This document shows, one piece after another, positions 1 to 9,515 of a stretch of 47,359 bases of DNA (its first letter is position 1; each line of letters opens with the position of its first letter). The stretch lies in the NCBI GenBank assembly GCA_945878845.1, contig CAMCUB010000028.1, positions 1-47,359 of the forward strand. Reading direction: 5' to 3'. The notes under the pieces are model-generated. The model saw only the letters and a list, made by a program, of their open reading frames with translations. It was not told the DNA's origin and ran no database searches. A program made the position numbers and the translations under genes. The stretch is from Erythrobacter sanguineus. Lineage in GTDB: Bacteria; Pseudomonadota; Alphaproteobacteria; Sphingomonadales; Sphingomonadaceae.

Positions 1-996
1 AGCAAACCTTCAGTGCTCGTGACCGGCGGGGCCGGCTATATCGGCAGCCACGCGGTGCTTGCCCTGCGTGATGCGGGATGGCCGGTCGCGGTGATCGACA
101 ATCTGACCACGGGCTTCCGCTTCGCGATTCCCGAGAGCGTGCCGCTCTATGAGGGCGATATCGCGGATGGCGCGCTGCTGGCGCGGATTTTTGCCGAGCA
201 GGGCACGCGCGCGATTATGCATTTCGCAGGCTCGATCGTGGTGCCCGAAAGCGTCGCCGACCCGCTGAAATATTACCACAACAACACCGCCAAGAGCCGC
301 GCGCTGATCGAGGCGGCGGTGACGGCAGGCGTGCCGCACATGATCTTCTCCTCGACCGCGGCGACCTACGGCATCCCCGATGTGGCGGCCGTCTCCGAGG
401 ATACGCCGCAGCGCCCGATCAACCCCTATGGCTGGTCCAAGCTGATGACCGAGCGGATGCTCGCCGATGTCGCCGCCGCGCATCCGCTCAACTACGGCGT
501 GCTGCGCTATTTCAATGTCGCGGGCGCCGATCCGCAGGCGCGGAGCGGGCAATCGACCTCGGGCGCGACGCACCTCATCAAGGTCGCCATCGAAGCCGCG
601 CTCGGCATGCGCGAATCGGTGAGCGTGTTCGGCACCGACTACGCCACGCCCGATGGCACGGGGGTTCGCGACTATATCCATGTCAGCGATCTGGCGGCGG
701 CCCACGTGCTGACCCTGGAGGCGCTGATCGCCGATCCGGCGCGCTCGCTGACGATGAATTGCGGCTATGGCCGGGGCTTCTCGGTGACCGAGGTGCTCGA
801 TGCGGTCGACCGGGTGACGAATCGCAAGCTCGACCGCCGGCTCGAGCCGCGCCGCGCGGGCGACCCCGATTCGCTGATTTCCAACCCCGCGCGGCTCAAG
901 CAGACGCTCGGATGGGAGCCGCAAAACGCCGATCTCGACACGATCATCGCCCATGCGCTCGCCTGGGAGCGCAAATTGAGCGACTTGAGGGGCTGA
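1..996 (+). CDS. galE: UDP-glucose 4-epimerase (GalE-like), 5' end outside the window
   Basis: Interconverts UDP-glucose and UDP-galactose (NAD-dependent short-chain epimerase) in the cytoplasm, feeding polysaccharide or LPS sugar synthesis. The frame is open from base 1 (Ser-Lys-Pro-Ser-Val-Leu-Val-Thr), so the true start is probably just upstream; the GTG at 13 would cut into the first beta strand. Visible are the Rossmann motif GGAGYIGSH at the N terminus, the catalytic SST and YGWSK (Tyr-x3-Lys, about nt 427-441), and the family-typical GTDYATPDGTGVRDYIHV stretch. About 331 residues are seen, close to the usual 330-340, so only a few residues are missing. It lies on the element side of the scar at 1424-2838, so it may belong to a surface-sugar island, but that is inference. 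Confidence 0.9.
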   Translation, partial: SKPSVLVTGGAGYIGSHAVLALRDAGWPVAVIDNLTTGFRFAIPESVPLYEGDIADGALLARIFAEQGTRAIMHFAGSIVVPESVADPLKYYHNNTAKSRALIEAAVTAGVPHMIFSSTAATYGIPDVAAVSEDTPQRPINPYGWSKLMTERMLADVAAAHPLNYGVLRYFNVAGADPQARSGQSTSGATHLIKVAIEAALGMRESVSVFGTDYATPDGTGVRDYIHVSDLAAAHVLTLEALIADPARSLTMNCGYGRGFSVTEVLDAVDRVTNRKLDRRLEPRRAGDPDSLISNPARLKQTLGWEPQNADLDTIIAHALAWERKLSDLRG

Positions 997-1423
997 GACG
1001 AAGAGCTTTTCTTGGCAAATCCTCGAGCAATATGCGCGGTTCGATGGACTTTATGCAGTGTAATAGTATGGCAGCTAACGATGCTTGCATATTGTCTCGT
1101 AATTTATTGAGTTCTTATTGGCCGCGCGGTTCAATTTGGCTCAGTCCACTGACGCTACTGCCAGGAGCGGACATTTTTTTCTGGTCGTCAATGAGCTGCT
1201 CTGGTCAAAGGTCGTTTCCCGATTGTCTAGACTTGGAGCCCATTACTCAGCAGCTGGGCAAGGCGCTGCCATAAACGAGCGAGGAATTCACGATCGACCT
1301 CAACGCCTGACATCAGCCGCTATTCAACCGAGACTGCCCTCCGGAGCGGCGTCTGGACACCTCGAAGAGCCGGCTGTTTTCGGCCTGACGGCACCGCGAG
1401 AAGTATGATCGCAGCCTTTGGTG
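997..1423. other. Intergenic region without a supported gene
   Basis: About 430 bases between galE and the IS5 remnant. The first 200 bases are clearly more AT-rich than the rest of the window, with runs such as TAATTTATTGAG and ATTTTTTTC. Short open frames (for example 1118-1408 plus) show no recognisable family, no good ribosome binding site and atypical codon use. I see no RNA gene or strong terminator. The composition fits decayed or imported DNA. Confidence 0.5.
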
Positions 1424-2510
1424 CGTGAGGGCTGCGCCTTTCGGCCTGCTTTCCTCGGTCTTCGGGGCTGGCACGCCACTCAGCACGCAGTTTTCGCGCT
1501 ATGCATGCGCACCTCGCCCCTCGAGCCAGGCGCGGCGCTGGACGTGAGAGGCGAGGTTGACCATGCCGATCTTGATCCGGGCGCGGGCGATGCCGATGGT
1601 GCGGATGAACAGAACCATGCGGTGCTTCTGGCCAGCGAACACGTGCTCGACCGCCGAGCGGTCGGCGGAGCGCTTCGCATTGGCTCGCGCGATGTGCTCC
1701 GGCCGCCGTGCCCCGTCATGGGTGTTGACAGCGCTCGCGTCCCGGGTGCGGATCAGCCCCCGGGCTCGGTCGATGCCGATTGGGTTCTTGTAGCCGAACA
1801 TCGGGATCGCGAGATCGACCAGCTTGAAGCCATTGGGATCGGCGCCCTCCTTCACCTTGGCCTTCGAGTATTTGACCGTCCAACGGGCGTCACGGTCTTT
1901 TTCGCGAACCTTGGCTTGCCTCTCCTTCCAGCGTTCCATGCTCTTGTCCTGCTTGATCGCCGCGTTCTGTTCCTCGGTCTTGCGCGGCTTGGGTGCCGGC
2001 ACCACGGTCACATCGATGATCTGACCGCCCATCGCCGGGTAACCGCGATCGGTCAGCGCCGCATCAAAGCGCGCAAAGAGTTAATCGATCACCTTGGCCT
2101 CCACGAGCTGCTCGCGGAACAGCCACACCGTGGTGACATCGGGCACCCGGCCATTAAGCCCCAAGCCAAGGAGCCGTTGGAACAAGAGCCTGCCTTTGAT
2201 CTGGAACGCGGTGCCTCGTCCGACAGCGTGTAGAGCGCCTGCAGCACCAGGATCTTGAACATCATCACCGGATCGAACGGGGGCTGGCCGCCCTTGCCAT
2301 GAGCGCGCCGCCGCAGTGCCGCTATCTGCAGCCCGCGGAACACCTCAAACCCCTCCATCGCCGCCAAGCGCTACACTGGATCGCCCGCCGCGCTCAGCGC
2401 CGTATAACGATCCGACAGATCAAGGAAACCAGACTGCCCCCCCATCTTCGCCTGCGCTCACTGCTGAGGCAAATGAATCAGATCAGCACCTCAAAGGCGA
2501 GGGTTTTACG
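1424..2510 (-). mobile_element. Degenerate IS5-family insertion sequence
   Basis: The limits are approximate. The transposase remnant (1499-2445, minus) marks the element. A weak pair of inverted ends of the form CGT-N8-CGCCTTT is seen at 1424-1441 on the plus strand and at 2510-2493 on the minus strand. This would give an element of about 1.09 kb, a normal size for the family. The ends match only in part and no convincing target-site duplication was found, so the boundaries are inference; the family assignment rests on the transposase. Confidence 0.5.
1499..2445 (-). pseudogene. IS5-family transposase, inactivated by stops and a frameshift
   Basis: Reading on the minus strand from the ATG at 2445, the protein starts MGGQSGFLDLSDRYTALSA, continues to a TAG at 2373-2371, then FEVFRGLQIAALRRR and FDPVMMFKILVLQALYTLSD. 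A one-base frameshift near 2210-2218 follows. The second frame gives GLGLNGRVPDVTTVWLFREQ, a TAA at 2083-2081, then FARFDAALTDRGYPAMGGQ through FGYKNPIGIDRARGLIRTRD and RIKIGMVNLASHVQR to the stop at 1499. These are the conserved blocks of IS5-group DDE transposases in the right order and at full length (about 315 codons). Two internal stops plus a frameshift mean no active protein. The C-terminal part could be misannotated as an intact 177-residue gene starting at 2032. Confidence 0.85.
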
Positions 2511-2557
2511 AGGCGTCCAGTTGTGTCTGCCTCCGTCCGCATGACGCCACTTTTTTT

Positions 2558-2578
2558 GGGGGCATAATTGGGGGCATT
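2558..2578. repeat. Tandem GGGGGCAT repeat next to a tRNA-like 3' end
   Basis: GGGGGCATA at 2558-2566 and GGGGGCATT at 2570-2578, separated by ATT. The second copy lies about 50 bases before the tRNA/tmRNA-like segment. Short repeated motifs of this kind occur near attachment sites as recombinase arm sites; here that role is inference from position only. Confidence 0.4.
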
Positions 2579-2629
2579 ATTGACTAGATCGGACATTTTT
2601 TGCATTATATAACAACAATATATGGCTAT

Positions 2630-2654
2630 TGTTTGAATCCCTCCTGCCGCCACC
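2630..2654 (+). other. tRNA/tmRNA 3'-end-like segment (possible attachment-site remnant)
   Basis: The sequence TGTTTGAATCCCTCC followed by TGCCGCCACC resembles a T-loop (GTTCGAATC in most tRNAs), the 3' side of the T stem and an acceptor strand ending near CCACC. The upstream bases do not pair with it and no complete cloverleaf is present, so it is not a functional tRNA. The register is one base off for a perfect CCA end. A terminator follows at once, as after a real tRNA or tmRNA gene. It is most simply an attachment-site duplicate left by an integrated element; this is inference. Confidence 0.35.
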
Positions 2655-2678
2655 GTCCTTTGAAAAGACGGGTTTTTT
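2653..2678 (+). terminator. Intrinsic terminator
   Basis: Stem CCGTC (2653-2657) pairs with GACGG (2667-2671) across a 9-base loop and is followed by a run of six T (2673-2678). It directly follows the tRNA/tmRNA-like segment and has no protein gene ending just upstream, which supports an original role as the terminator of a stable RNA gene. Confidence 0.6.
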
Positions 2679-2838
2679 CCCTTTCCGGGCCATTCGCTCC
2701 CATACCGCTTCCGATATGATAGCGGCCTGATTGGGACGCCAAACGCGTTGTGCCTGTCATGCAGCGTCTGCCCGTCCTCGGACCCATGAGGGAGCGGCAT
2801 TGATCTGGTCACTCTAAACCGTCGCGCGGCGCGCGTCG
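2679..2838. other. Spacer between the scar and the exporter operon
   Basis: No supported gene. A 109-codon minus-strand frame (2483-2812) runs across the terminator, the repeats and the tRNA-like segment, has no family resemblance, and is treated as chance. The bases just before 2839 are GC-rich (CGCGCGGCGCGCG) but form no clear hairpin with a T run. Confidence 0.4.
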
Positions 2839-4034
<1,196 letters not shown>

Positions 4035-4035
<1 letters not shown>

Positions 4036-4751
4036 CAGGCCGGATCTCCCACGGCCGCAAGCGCCTTGCGCTCGATCTTCTCGACCAGCCCGTCGCGGAA
4101 CCGCACGATGGTGCCCGCGTAGGACGCCATCTCCTCTTCATGCGTGACCATCAGGATGGTGATGCCTTCACCGTTCAGCCGTTGCAGCAGCTGCATGATC
4201 TCGACCGAACGCTCGCTGTCGAGGTTCCCGGTCGGCTCGTCGGCGAGCAGCACGTCCGGCTGCGTCACCAGCGCCCGGGCAATCGCGACGCGCTGCTGCT
4301 GACCGCCCGAAAGCTCGGCCGGCGTGTGCTCGGCCCAGGGCACAAGGCCCACCTGGTCGAGCGCGTGCATCGCCGCTGCGCGCCGCACCGATTTCTTCTC
4401 GCCGCGATAGAGCAGCGGTAGCTCGACATTCTCGAGCGCGGTGGTGCGTGCGAGCAAGTTGAAGCCCTGGAACACGAAGCCGAGATAGCGCCGCCGCAGT
4501 AGGCTGCGCTGGTCGCGGTCGAGCTTTTGCACCTCGAACCCGCGAAAGCGGAAGATGCCCCCCGTGGGCACGTCGAGACAGCCCAGAATGTTCATTGTCG
4601 TCGACTTGCCCGATCCCGAAGGGCCCATCACCGCCACGAACTCGCCGCGCGCGATCGTGAAATCGACGCCCTTCAGCGCCTGAAACGCCGCCGCTCCGGT
4701 GCCGAAGGTCTTGGTGATCCCTTGCAGCTCGATCAGCGGTTCTCCCGTCAC
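4035..4751 (-). CDS. ABC transporter ATP-binding protein (MacB/LolD type)
   Basis: Cytoplasmic ATPase partner of the permease at 2839-4035. The 238 residues carry Walker A GPSGSGKST, the signature LSGGQQQRVAIARAL, Walker B LLADEPTGNLD and the switch His in MVTHEEE. It belongs to the LolD/MacB/FtsE group by sequence and size. The start is GTG and overlaps the stop of the adaptor gene in a GTGA (4 bases). Because ATPase and permease are separate, the pair resembles YknYZ-type systems more than the fused E. coli MacB. Confidence 0.92.
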
Positions 4752-6085
4752 TGCGCGGCTGCCTTGACCCCGGTCACGACCTTCATGCCGGGCTTGAGGC
4801 CTTCGCCCCTGACCACGGTCAGGCGCCCGTCGCTGCGGCCGGTGATGACGTCGATCGCGCGCAGCGTGCCGTCAGCCTCAAGCACCTGCAATTGCTGGCG
4901 GCTGCCTTCGCCGATGCTTGCCTGCTGCTTGCCGTCCTCGAGCCCGATCTGCGGCTGGAACACCCCGCCGCCTTCCTCCTTCTTCTCTTCCGGGCGGAAG
5001 CGCAGGGCGGCATTGGGGACCAGCAGTGCGCTGCCGGTTTTCTGCGTCTCGATAGTCGCGGTTGCGGTCATGCCCGGGCGCAGGAGGCCATCGGTATTGC
5101 GGACATCGAGCCGCGCTTCGTAGCTCACCACCGAATTGCCCGAAGCCGAAGCAGCCGCGCTGCTGCCGCCCGAGGAAGAACCCTCGACCGTGCCCTTCGA
5201 GGCCAGGTCGACCCGCTGGAGCACCGCCGGAAAGCGCTTGCCGGGATAGGCATCGACGGTGAAGGTGGCCTGCTGCCCGGGCTTGACCTGGCCCACGTCC
5301 GCCTCGTCGATCGCCACGCGCAGTTGCATCTCCGACAGGTCCTCGGCGATCACGAACAGGGTGACGGTGTTGAAGCTGGCGACCACGGTCTGCCCTGGCT
5401 CCACCCGCCGGGCCAGCACGACACCGGTCACAGGTGCCCGGATCACCGCGCGGCTGCGGGTGGTAAGGTTGGCCTTCAATGAGGCTTCCGCCGCCTCGAT
5501 ATTGGCGCGCGCGGACGCCAGCGTTGCGCGGTCGCGCTGAACGGCGGCCTGCGCCTGCTCGACCTCGATCTGCGAAGGCACGCGTCCGCCCGAAAGCCGC
5601 CGCACCTCCTCGAGCCGGGCGAGCTGCACCTTGTCGATATCATAGGTCGCCTGCGCCTGCCCGAGCGCTGCACGGGCAGCGTTCACATTGGCGCGCGACT
5701 GGGCGATCTGCTGGTCGATGATCTCGGTGTTGATCACCGCAATCACCTGCCCCTTGGTGACCCTGTCGTTGACATCGACCAGCACCGAATCGAGCGGCCC
5801 GGTGACTTCCGCGCCGACTTCGACCTGGTTGGTCGGGCGCAAGTTGCCGGTTGCCGTCACCGACAATGCGAGCGAGGCCTGCGTAACCGGCTCCGTGATG
5901 TAGTCGGGGCCCGGCGCCTCGGCCGTGCAGCGCGCGATGATCAGCGCCAGCACGAGCAGGATCAGCGCCGGAAGCCAGAACTTCATCCACCGCCGCCAGC
6001 GGGGGACGGGCTTGGTGCCGAGGAATTCGTCCACGCCGGAAGCTTGGGGCGGCGCTTCGGCGGCCGGTTTCGTCAGATCGGTCAA
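4748..6085 (-). CDS. macA: MacA-like periplasmic adaptor (HlyD family)
   Basis: Membrane-fusion protein linking the inner-membrane ABC pair to the outer-membrane channel. The start chosen is the TTG at 6085, which overlaps the stop of the upstream gene (TTGA) and gives 445 residues beginning MTDLTKPAAEAPP; a longer open frame extends into the upstream gene and is not used. One membrane segment lies near residues 30-50 (FWLPALILLVLALIIARC). Then come a lipoyl half-motif, a long alpha-helical coiled-coil hairpin rich in Ala, Gln and Glu (about 110-205), the second lipoyl half (VIRAPVTGVVLARRVEPG), a beta-barrel domain and a membrane-proximal domain. A Gly/Ser/Ala-rich insert (GSSSGGSSAAASASG) sits in the barrel region. 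The non-ATG start and the overlap imply coupled translation. Confidence 0.88.
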   Translation of the reverse strand: MTDLTKPAAEAPPQASGVDEFLGTKPVPRWRRWMKFWLPALILLVLALIIARCTAEAPGPDYITEPVTQASLALSVTATGNLRPTNQVEVGAEVTGPLDSVLVDVNDRVTKGQVIAVINTEIIDQQIAQSRANVNAARAALGQAQATYDIDKVQLARLEEVRRLSGGRVPSQIEVEQAQAAVQRDRATLASARANIEAAEASLKANLTTRSRAVIRAPVTGVVLARRVEPGQTVVASFNTVTLFVIAEDLSEMQLRVAIDEADVGQVKPGQQATFTVDAYPGKRFPAVLQRVDLASKGTVEGSSSGGSSAAASASGNSVVSYEARLDVRNTDGLLRPGMTATATIETQKTGSALLVPNAALRFRPEEKKEEGGGVFQPQIGLEDGKQQASIGEGSRQQLQVLEADGTLRAIDVITGRSDGRLTVVRGEGLKPGMKVVTGVKAAAQ

Positions 6086-7557
6086 GTTGCGGGCTCCCCT
6101 GCAATCGGATTGATGGCGGCGCCCTCGGGCACGGTCCACCCGCCGCCCATTGCCCGGGCGAGCGCAATATAGGCCTGCGCGCGCGATCCTTGCGCAGCTA
6201 CCAGCGCGGTGCGCGTGCTGAGCAGCTGGCTTTCGGCGACAAGCAATGTCTGGAAATCGATCAGCCCCGCCTGATACTGGCTCCGGGCAAGGATCGCGGC
6301 GTTCTGGGCGCCGTCGCTTGCCTCGGCCAGCGCGGTGACGCGCGCATCGCTGGTGCCGAGATCGACCGCGGCGCTTTCGACCTCCTGCAGCGCGGTGAGG
6401 ATGCTCTGCCGCCACGCCGCGAGCGAACCGTCGGCATTGGCGCGCGCCGCGTCGATCTGCCCGCGCACCCGCCCGCCGTCGAAGATCAGCTGCGACAGGC
6501 TGGCGAAGACATTGCCGGTGACGATGTCGAACAGGTCGCCCACGTCAGTGCCGCCGGTGCCGATCGTGCCTGTGAGCCGGGCGAGGGGATAGAGCTGCGC
6601 GCGGGCGACGCCGATGCGGGCGAGGTCGGCGGCGAGCCGGGCTTCGGCGGCGCTCACATCGGGGCGGCGGCGCAGCGTATCGGCAGGCGCGGCGATGGCG
6701 ACGCGGATCGGCGGAGCAGGCACGGCGCGCGGGGCTTCGGCGAGGGCGCGGTAGACCCGGCCCGGCGGCTCGCCGATCAGGGTCGAAATGGCGTTGGCAA
6801 CCGCGACAAGGTTGCTTTCGAGCTGCGGAATGGTTGCGGCAGTCTGCGCGCGCTGGGTGCGGGCCTGCTCGACATCGAGGCTCGCGACCAGCCCTGCCTG
6901 ATTGCGCCAGCGCGCGATCTGCAAGTTGTCTTCCTGGACCGCCAGTGTCTCGCGCGCGATGGCGAGCTGCGCGGCGAGCGCGCGGGCGGAGATCACCTGC
7001 GTGGCGACCTGCGCGGTAATCACCCGTTCGAGATCGCCGAGCGAATAGCCCGCCGCCTGAAGATCGCCGCGCGCGGCATCGCGCGAGGCATCGATCCGGC
7101 CGAACAGGTCCGCTTCCCACTGCACGTCCGCGCCGAGCGATAGTTGCACGCCGTCCCGCGCCAGATCGCCGATATCGCGCTGCGCCCCGCCGCTGCCCGA
7201 AATCGTCGGCAGAAACCCGGCCTGCGCCTGCCTGAGCCCCGCGCGGGCAGCCCGCAGGCGGGCGGCGGCCTGCGCGATATCGAGGTTGTCGGCCTGCGCC
7301 TTGGCGACGAATTCGGAGACCAGCGGATCATCGAGCATCGCCCAGTAGCGATCAAGCGCGACCTCGGCCTCGCCCGGCGGCGCAAGCACCCACCGGTCGG
7401 GCAGCGGCTGGACGCTCGCGATGGGGGGCGGCTCGGCGCGCGAGAGCGCGCAACCGGTCAGCGTTGGCCCCGCGAGTGCCAGAAGGCATACCGCTGCTGC
7501 TGCCGCGCTTCTGCCTTGCCTCCTGGAAGCCCCGTCGCGCTGACTGTCATGCTCCAA
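6082..7557 (-). CDS. Outer-membrane efflux lipoprotein (TolC/OprM/NodT family)
   Basis: Outer-membrane channel of the exporter, first gene of a four-gene operon. Two OEP repeats of long helices are visible, with family blocks such as WWEADLFGRI-like QWEADLFGRIDASRDA, RRRPDVSAAEARLAADLARIGVARAQLYP and LFDIVTGNVFASLSQLIFDGG. A lipobox LTGC places the acylated Cys at about residue 36, after the hydrophobic stretch AAAAVCLLALAGP. I chose the TTG at 7557 because AAGGGG lies six bases upstream; another TTG at 7605 in the same frame would add 16 residues. From the 7557 start the protein is 491 residues, normal for the family. Confidence 0.88.
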   Translation of the reverse strand: MEHDSQRDGASRRQGRSAAAAAVCLLALAGPTLTGCALSRAEPPPIASVQPLPDRWVLAPPGEAEVALDRYWAMLDDPLVSEFVAKAQADNLDIAQAAARLRAARAGLRQAQAGFLPTISGSGGAQRDIGDLARDGVQLSLGADVQWEADLFGRIDASRDAARGDLQAAGYSLGDLERVITAQVATQVISARALAAQLAIARETLAVQEDNLQIARWRNQAGLVASLDVEQARTQRAQTAATIPQLESNLVAVANAISTLIGEPPGRVYRALAEAPRAVPAPPIRVAIAAPADTLRRRPDVSAAEARLAADLARIGVARAQLYPLARLTGTIGTGGTDVGDLFDIVTGNVFASLSQLIFDGGRVRGQIDAARANADGSLAAWRQSILTALQEVESAAVDLGTSDARVTALAEASDGAQNAAILARSQYQAGLIDFQTLLVAESQLLSTRTALVAAQGSRAQAYIALARAMGGGWTVPEGAAINPIAGEPAT

Positions 7558-7847
7558 GTTGCGCCCCTTTTCTGTCCGGTCTGCTGCTGCGGTTTGCGGC
7601 CGCAATCGTGGTAAACGCCGGAAGCTCCTGACCTAGCTAGAGTGTGCCGCGAGGCCGCACAACGCGCCTTCGTCGATCATAGTGTTGCTGCGGTCGATGA
7701 AGCGCGCCTTTGCGGCGGGCTGCAGCGGCACGATCGGGCTCGGTCTGCACAACTTCTGCACGACAAGTCCGCCGTTCGGACAAGCCGAGGACCATCACCT
7801 GCACATCGGCATCAGGCAGATCATCCGGCGACAATCGGAGAATGCCC
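7558..7847. other. Divergent intergenic region between the exporter operon and the DUF4173-kinase operon
   Basis: About 290 bases that must hold the promoters of both operons. I could not place a convincing -35/-10 pair for either. CTAGCTAG (7633-7640) is an 8-base palindrome containing two CTAG tetramers, which are usually rare in proteobacteria, and could be a regulator site. Short frames crossing the region on both strands show no family and no good ribosome binding site, so no gene is called. Confidence 0.4.
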
Positions 7848-9515
7848 ATGCCACGTGCCATTGCCCCACCTGCCTTTTCGCGCTTCACTTTCCTCGCCAA
7901 GCTCGCCGCGGCTGCCGCCGTGGTCGCGGTGGGCGATGTTCTACTTTACGGCTTTGCGGGCGGCTCGATCATCGGCGTCTTCGCGCTTCTATGGCTCGCG
8001 GCGCTGGTCTTCGCCCGCCCCGCGGTGCGCCGGACGCGCGGTGGATGGATCGCGCTCGCCTGCGCCGCGACGTGCGCGCTGGTGCTTGTCCTCGAGCCTT
8101 CGCTTCTTGCCACCATGCTGTTCCTTGCTGCGATCGGCAGCGCCGCGCTGCTGGTGCGCCATGTGTTCGACAACGCCATCCTGTGGGGTCTGCGGCTGGG
8201 CTTCCTCGGCCTTCGAGCGCCATTCGGCCCGCCCGGTGACCTGTGGCGGATGCTGCGCCTGCCGGGCCGCAGCGGGGCTTCGAGCGCGAGAGGACTGGTG
8301 ATGAACCTCGTTCTGCCGCTATCGGGCGGGGCGGTGTTCCTGTCCCTTTTCGCCAGCGCCAATCCGGTGCTCGGGCAGGCGCTGGAGGCGGTGCAGCGGC
8401 CCGATACGGGCACGCTCATCCTCCACGCGATGCTGTGGACTGTGATCATCGGCTTGGTCTGGCCCACCCTGCGCCCGCGCGCGCTGCGGATTGCCAGCGG
8501 GACATGGAGCGTCCTCCCGCGCCTCCCCGACCCGCCGGTCACCTCCGCGCTCATCACACTGGGCGTCTTCAACGCTGTGTTCGCGCTGGAGAACGTGCTC
8601 GATATCGTCTTCCTGTGGAGCGGCGCGCCCTTGCCGGGGGACATCACCCTTGCCGATTACGCGCATCGCGGAGCCTACACCCTGATCGCGACCGCGCTGC
8701 TGGCGGGCCTGTTCGTCCTCCTCGTCCTGCGCCCCGGTGCGAGCCTCGCGAGCCATCCGATGGTGCGCCGTCTGGTGCTGGTGTGGGTCGCGCAGAACAT
8801 CCTGCTGGTCGCTTCGAGCATGCTGCGCTTGGTGGACTATATCGCGGCCTACTCGCTCACCGAACTGCGCATTGCCGCGCTGGTGTGGATGGTGCTGGTG
8901 GGCTTCGGGTTGATGCTGATCGGCTGGCGTTTCCTCACCAACAAGAGCGCTGCCTGGCTGATCAATGCCAATGCCCTGACCGCCGGGATCGCGTTGACGG
9001 GGGCGAGCATCATCGACTTCGGCGCGGTCGCAGCGCGCTGGAACGTCGATCACCCGAGCGAGCTGGTCGCGCTCGACCTGTGCTATCTCGACCAGCTCGG
9101 CAGCGCCGCGCTGATCCCGCTTATCGAGCTGCGCGATGCACCCATCGGCGCCGAGCGTCAGGACCGAGCCGTGTTCCTGAGCCGGCAGGCCTACGAGAAC
9201 CTCGCCCAGCGCCAATCCGACTGGCAGGGATGGACTTTGCGCGGTGCATGGCGGCTCGCGACGGCGGAGGCGATGCTTGCGGGTGACACCCGTGTCGCCC
9301 GTGAGGCTCCCCATGGGCGCGGCTGCGGCGGACATATCTACCCGCCGCCCCCGCCGCCGATTGTCGAAACGCCCGAGGCCGCTGAATCCGCGCCGCCTAC
9401 GTCGGTGCCGGTCAAGGACAAGCCCGCCGCCCCCGCTCCGCCGGTCTCTACCGGACCAGACCTACCTGTTCCTCCGCCCTACCGTCGCGGATTGACGCGG
9501 GATGAAATCCGGTGA
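7848..9515 (+). CDS. DUF4173-type polytopic membrane protein with proline-rich tail
   Basis: Predicted inner-membrane protein of 555 residues. The start is the ATG at 7848, seven bases after GGAG; the ATG at 7842 is too close to that site. The first 440 residues hold about ten or more hydrophobic segments. Family-like features are the ALITLGVFNAVFALENVLD stretch, YAHRGAYTLIATALLAGLF, and the SMLRLVDYIAAYSLTELRIAA block; I assign it to the DUF4173 (DUF4153-like) group from these. The last 60 residues are outside the membrane and strongly Pro/Ala/Glu-rich (PPPPPPIVETPEAAE and later PVPPPYRRG), like a TonB-type linker. The gene overlaps the response regulator start by four bases (GTGA) and so is part of the signalling operon. 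The biochemical function is unknown; a sensor or envelope role linked to the two-component system is inference. Confidence 0.8.
   Translation: MPRAIAPPAFSRFTFLAKLAAAAAVVAVGDVLLYGFAGGSIIGVFALLWLAALVFARPAVRRTRGGWIALACAATCALVLVLEPSLLATMLFLAAIGSAALLVRHVFDNAILWGLRLGFLGLRAPFGPPGDLWRMLRLPGRSGASSARGLVMNLVLPLSGGAVFLSLFASANPVLGQALEAVQRPDTGTLILHAMLWTVIIGLVWPTLRPRALRIASGTWSVLPRLPDPPVTSALITLGVFNAVFALENVLDIVFLWSGAPLPGDITLADYAHRGAYTLIATALLAGLFVLLVLRPGASLASHPMVRRLVLVWVAQNILLVASSMLRLVDYIAAYSLTELRIAALVWMVLVGFGLMLIGWRFLTNKSAAWLINANALTAGIALTGASIIDFGAVAARWNVDHPSELVALDLCYLDQLGSAALIPLIELRDAPIGAERQDRAVFLSRQAYENLAQRQSDWQGWTLRGAWRLATAEAMLAGDTRVAREAPHGRGCGGHIYPPPPPPIVETPEAAESAPPTSVPVKDKPAAPAPPVSTGPDLPVPPPYRRGLTRDEIR

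Noticed and set aside
1118..1408. Small plus-strand frame in the AT-rich gap after galE
   Set aside because: No ribosome binding site, no family, and composition unlike the neighbours.
2630..2654. A functional tRNA gene
   Set aside because: Only the 3' strand is recognisable; no D arm, anticodon arm or pairing T stem lies upstream and the CCA register is off by one.
2483..2812. 109-codon minus-strand frame over the scar
   Set aside because: It crosses the terminator, tRNA-like segment and repeats; chance frame. A truncated integrase start was considered because of its position, but no integrase motif is seen.
7633..7640. CTAGCTAG as -10 element of the exporter promoter
   Set aside because: The match to a -10 box is poor and the upstream TTGTGC is a weak -35; kept only as an unusual palindrome in the intergenic entry.
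7642..8301. Alternative plus-strand frames in the exporter-kinase gap reaching into the DUF4173 gene
   Set aside because: They run out of frame with the membrane protein, have no family, and lack ribosome sites.
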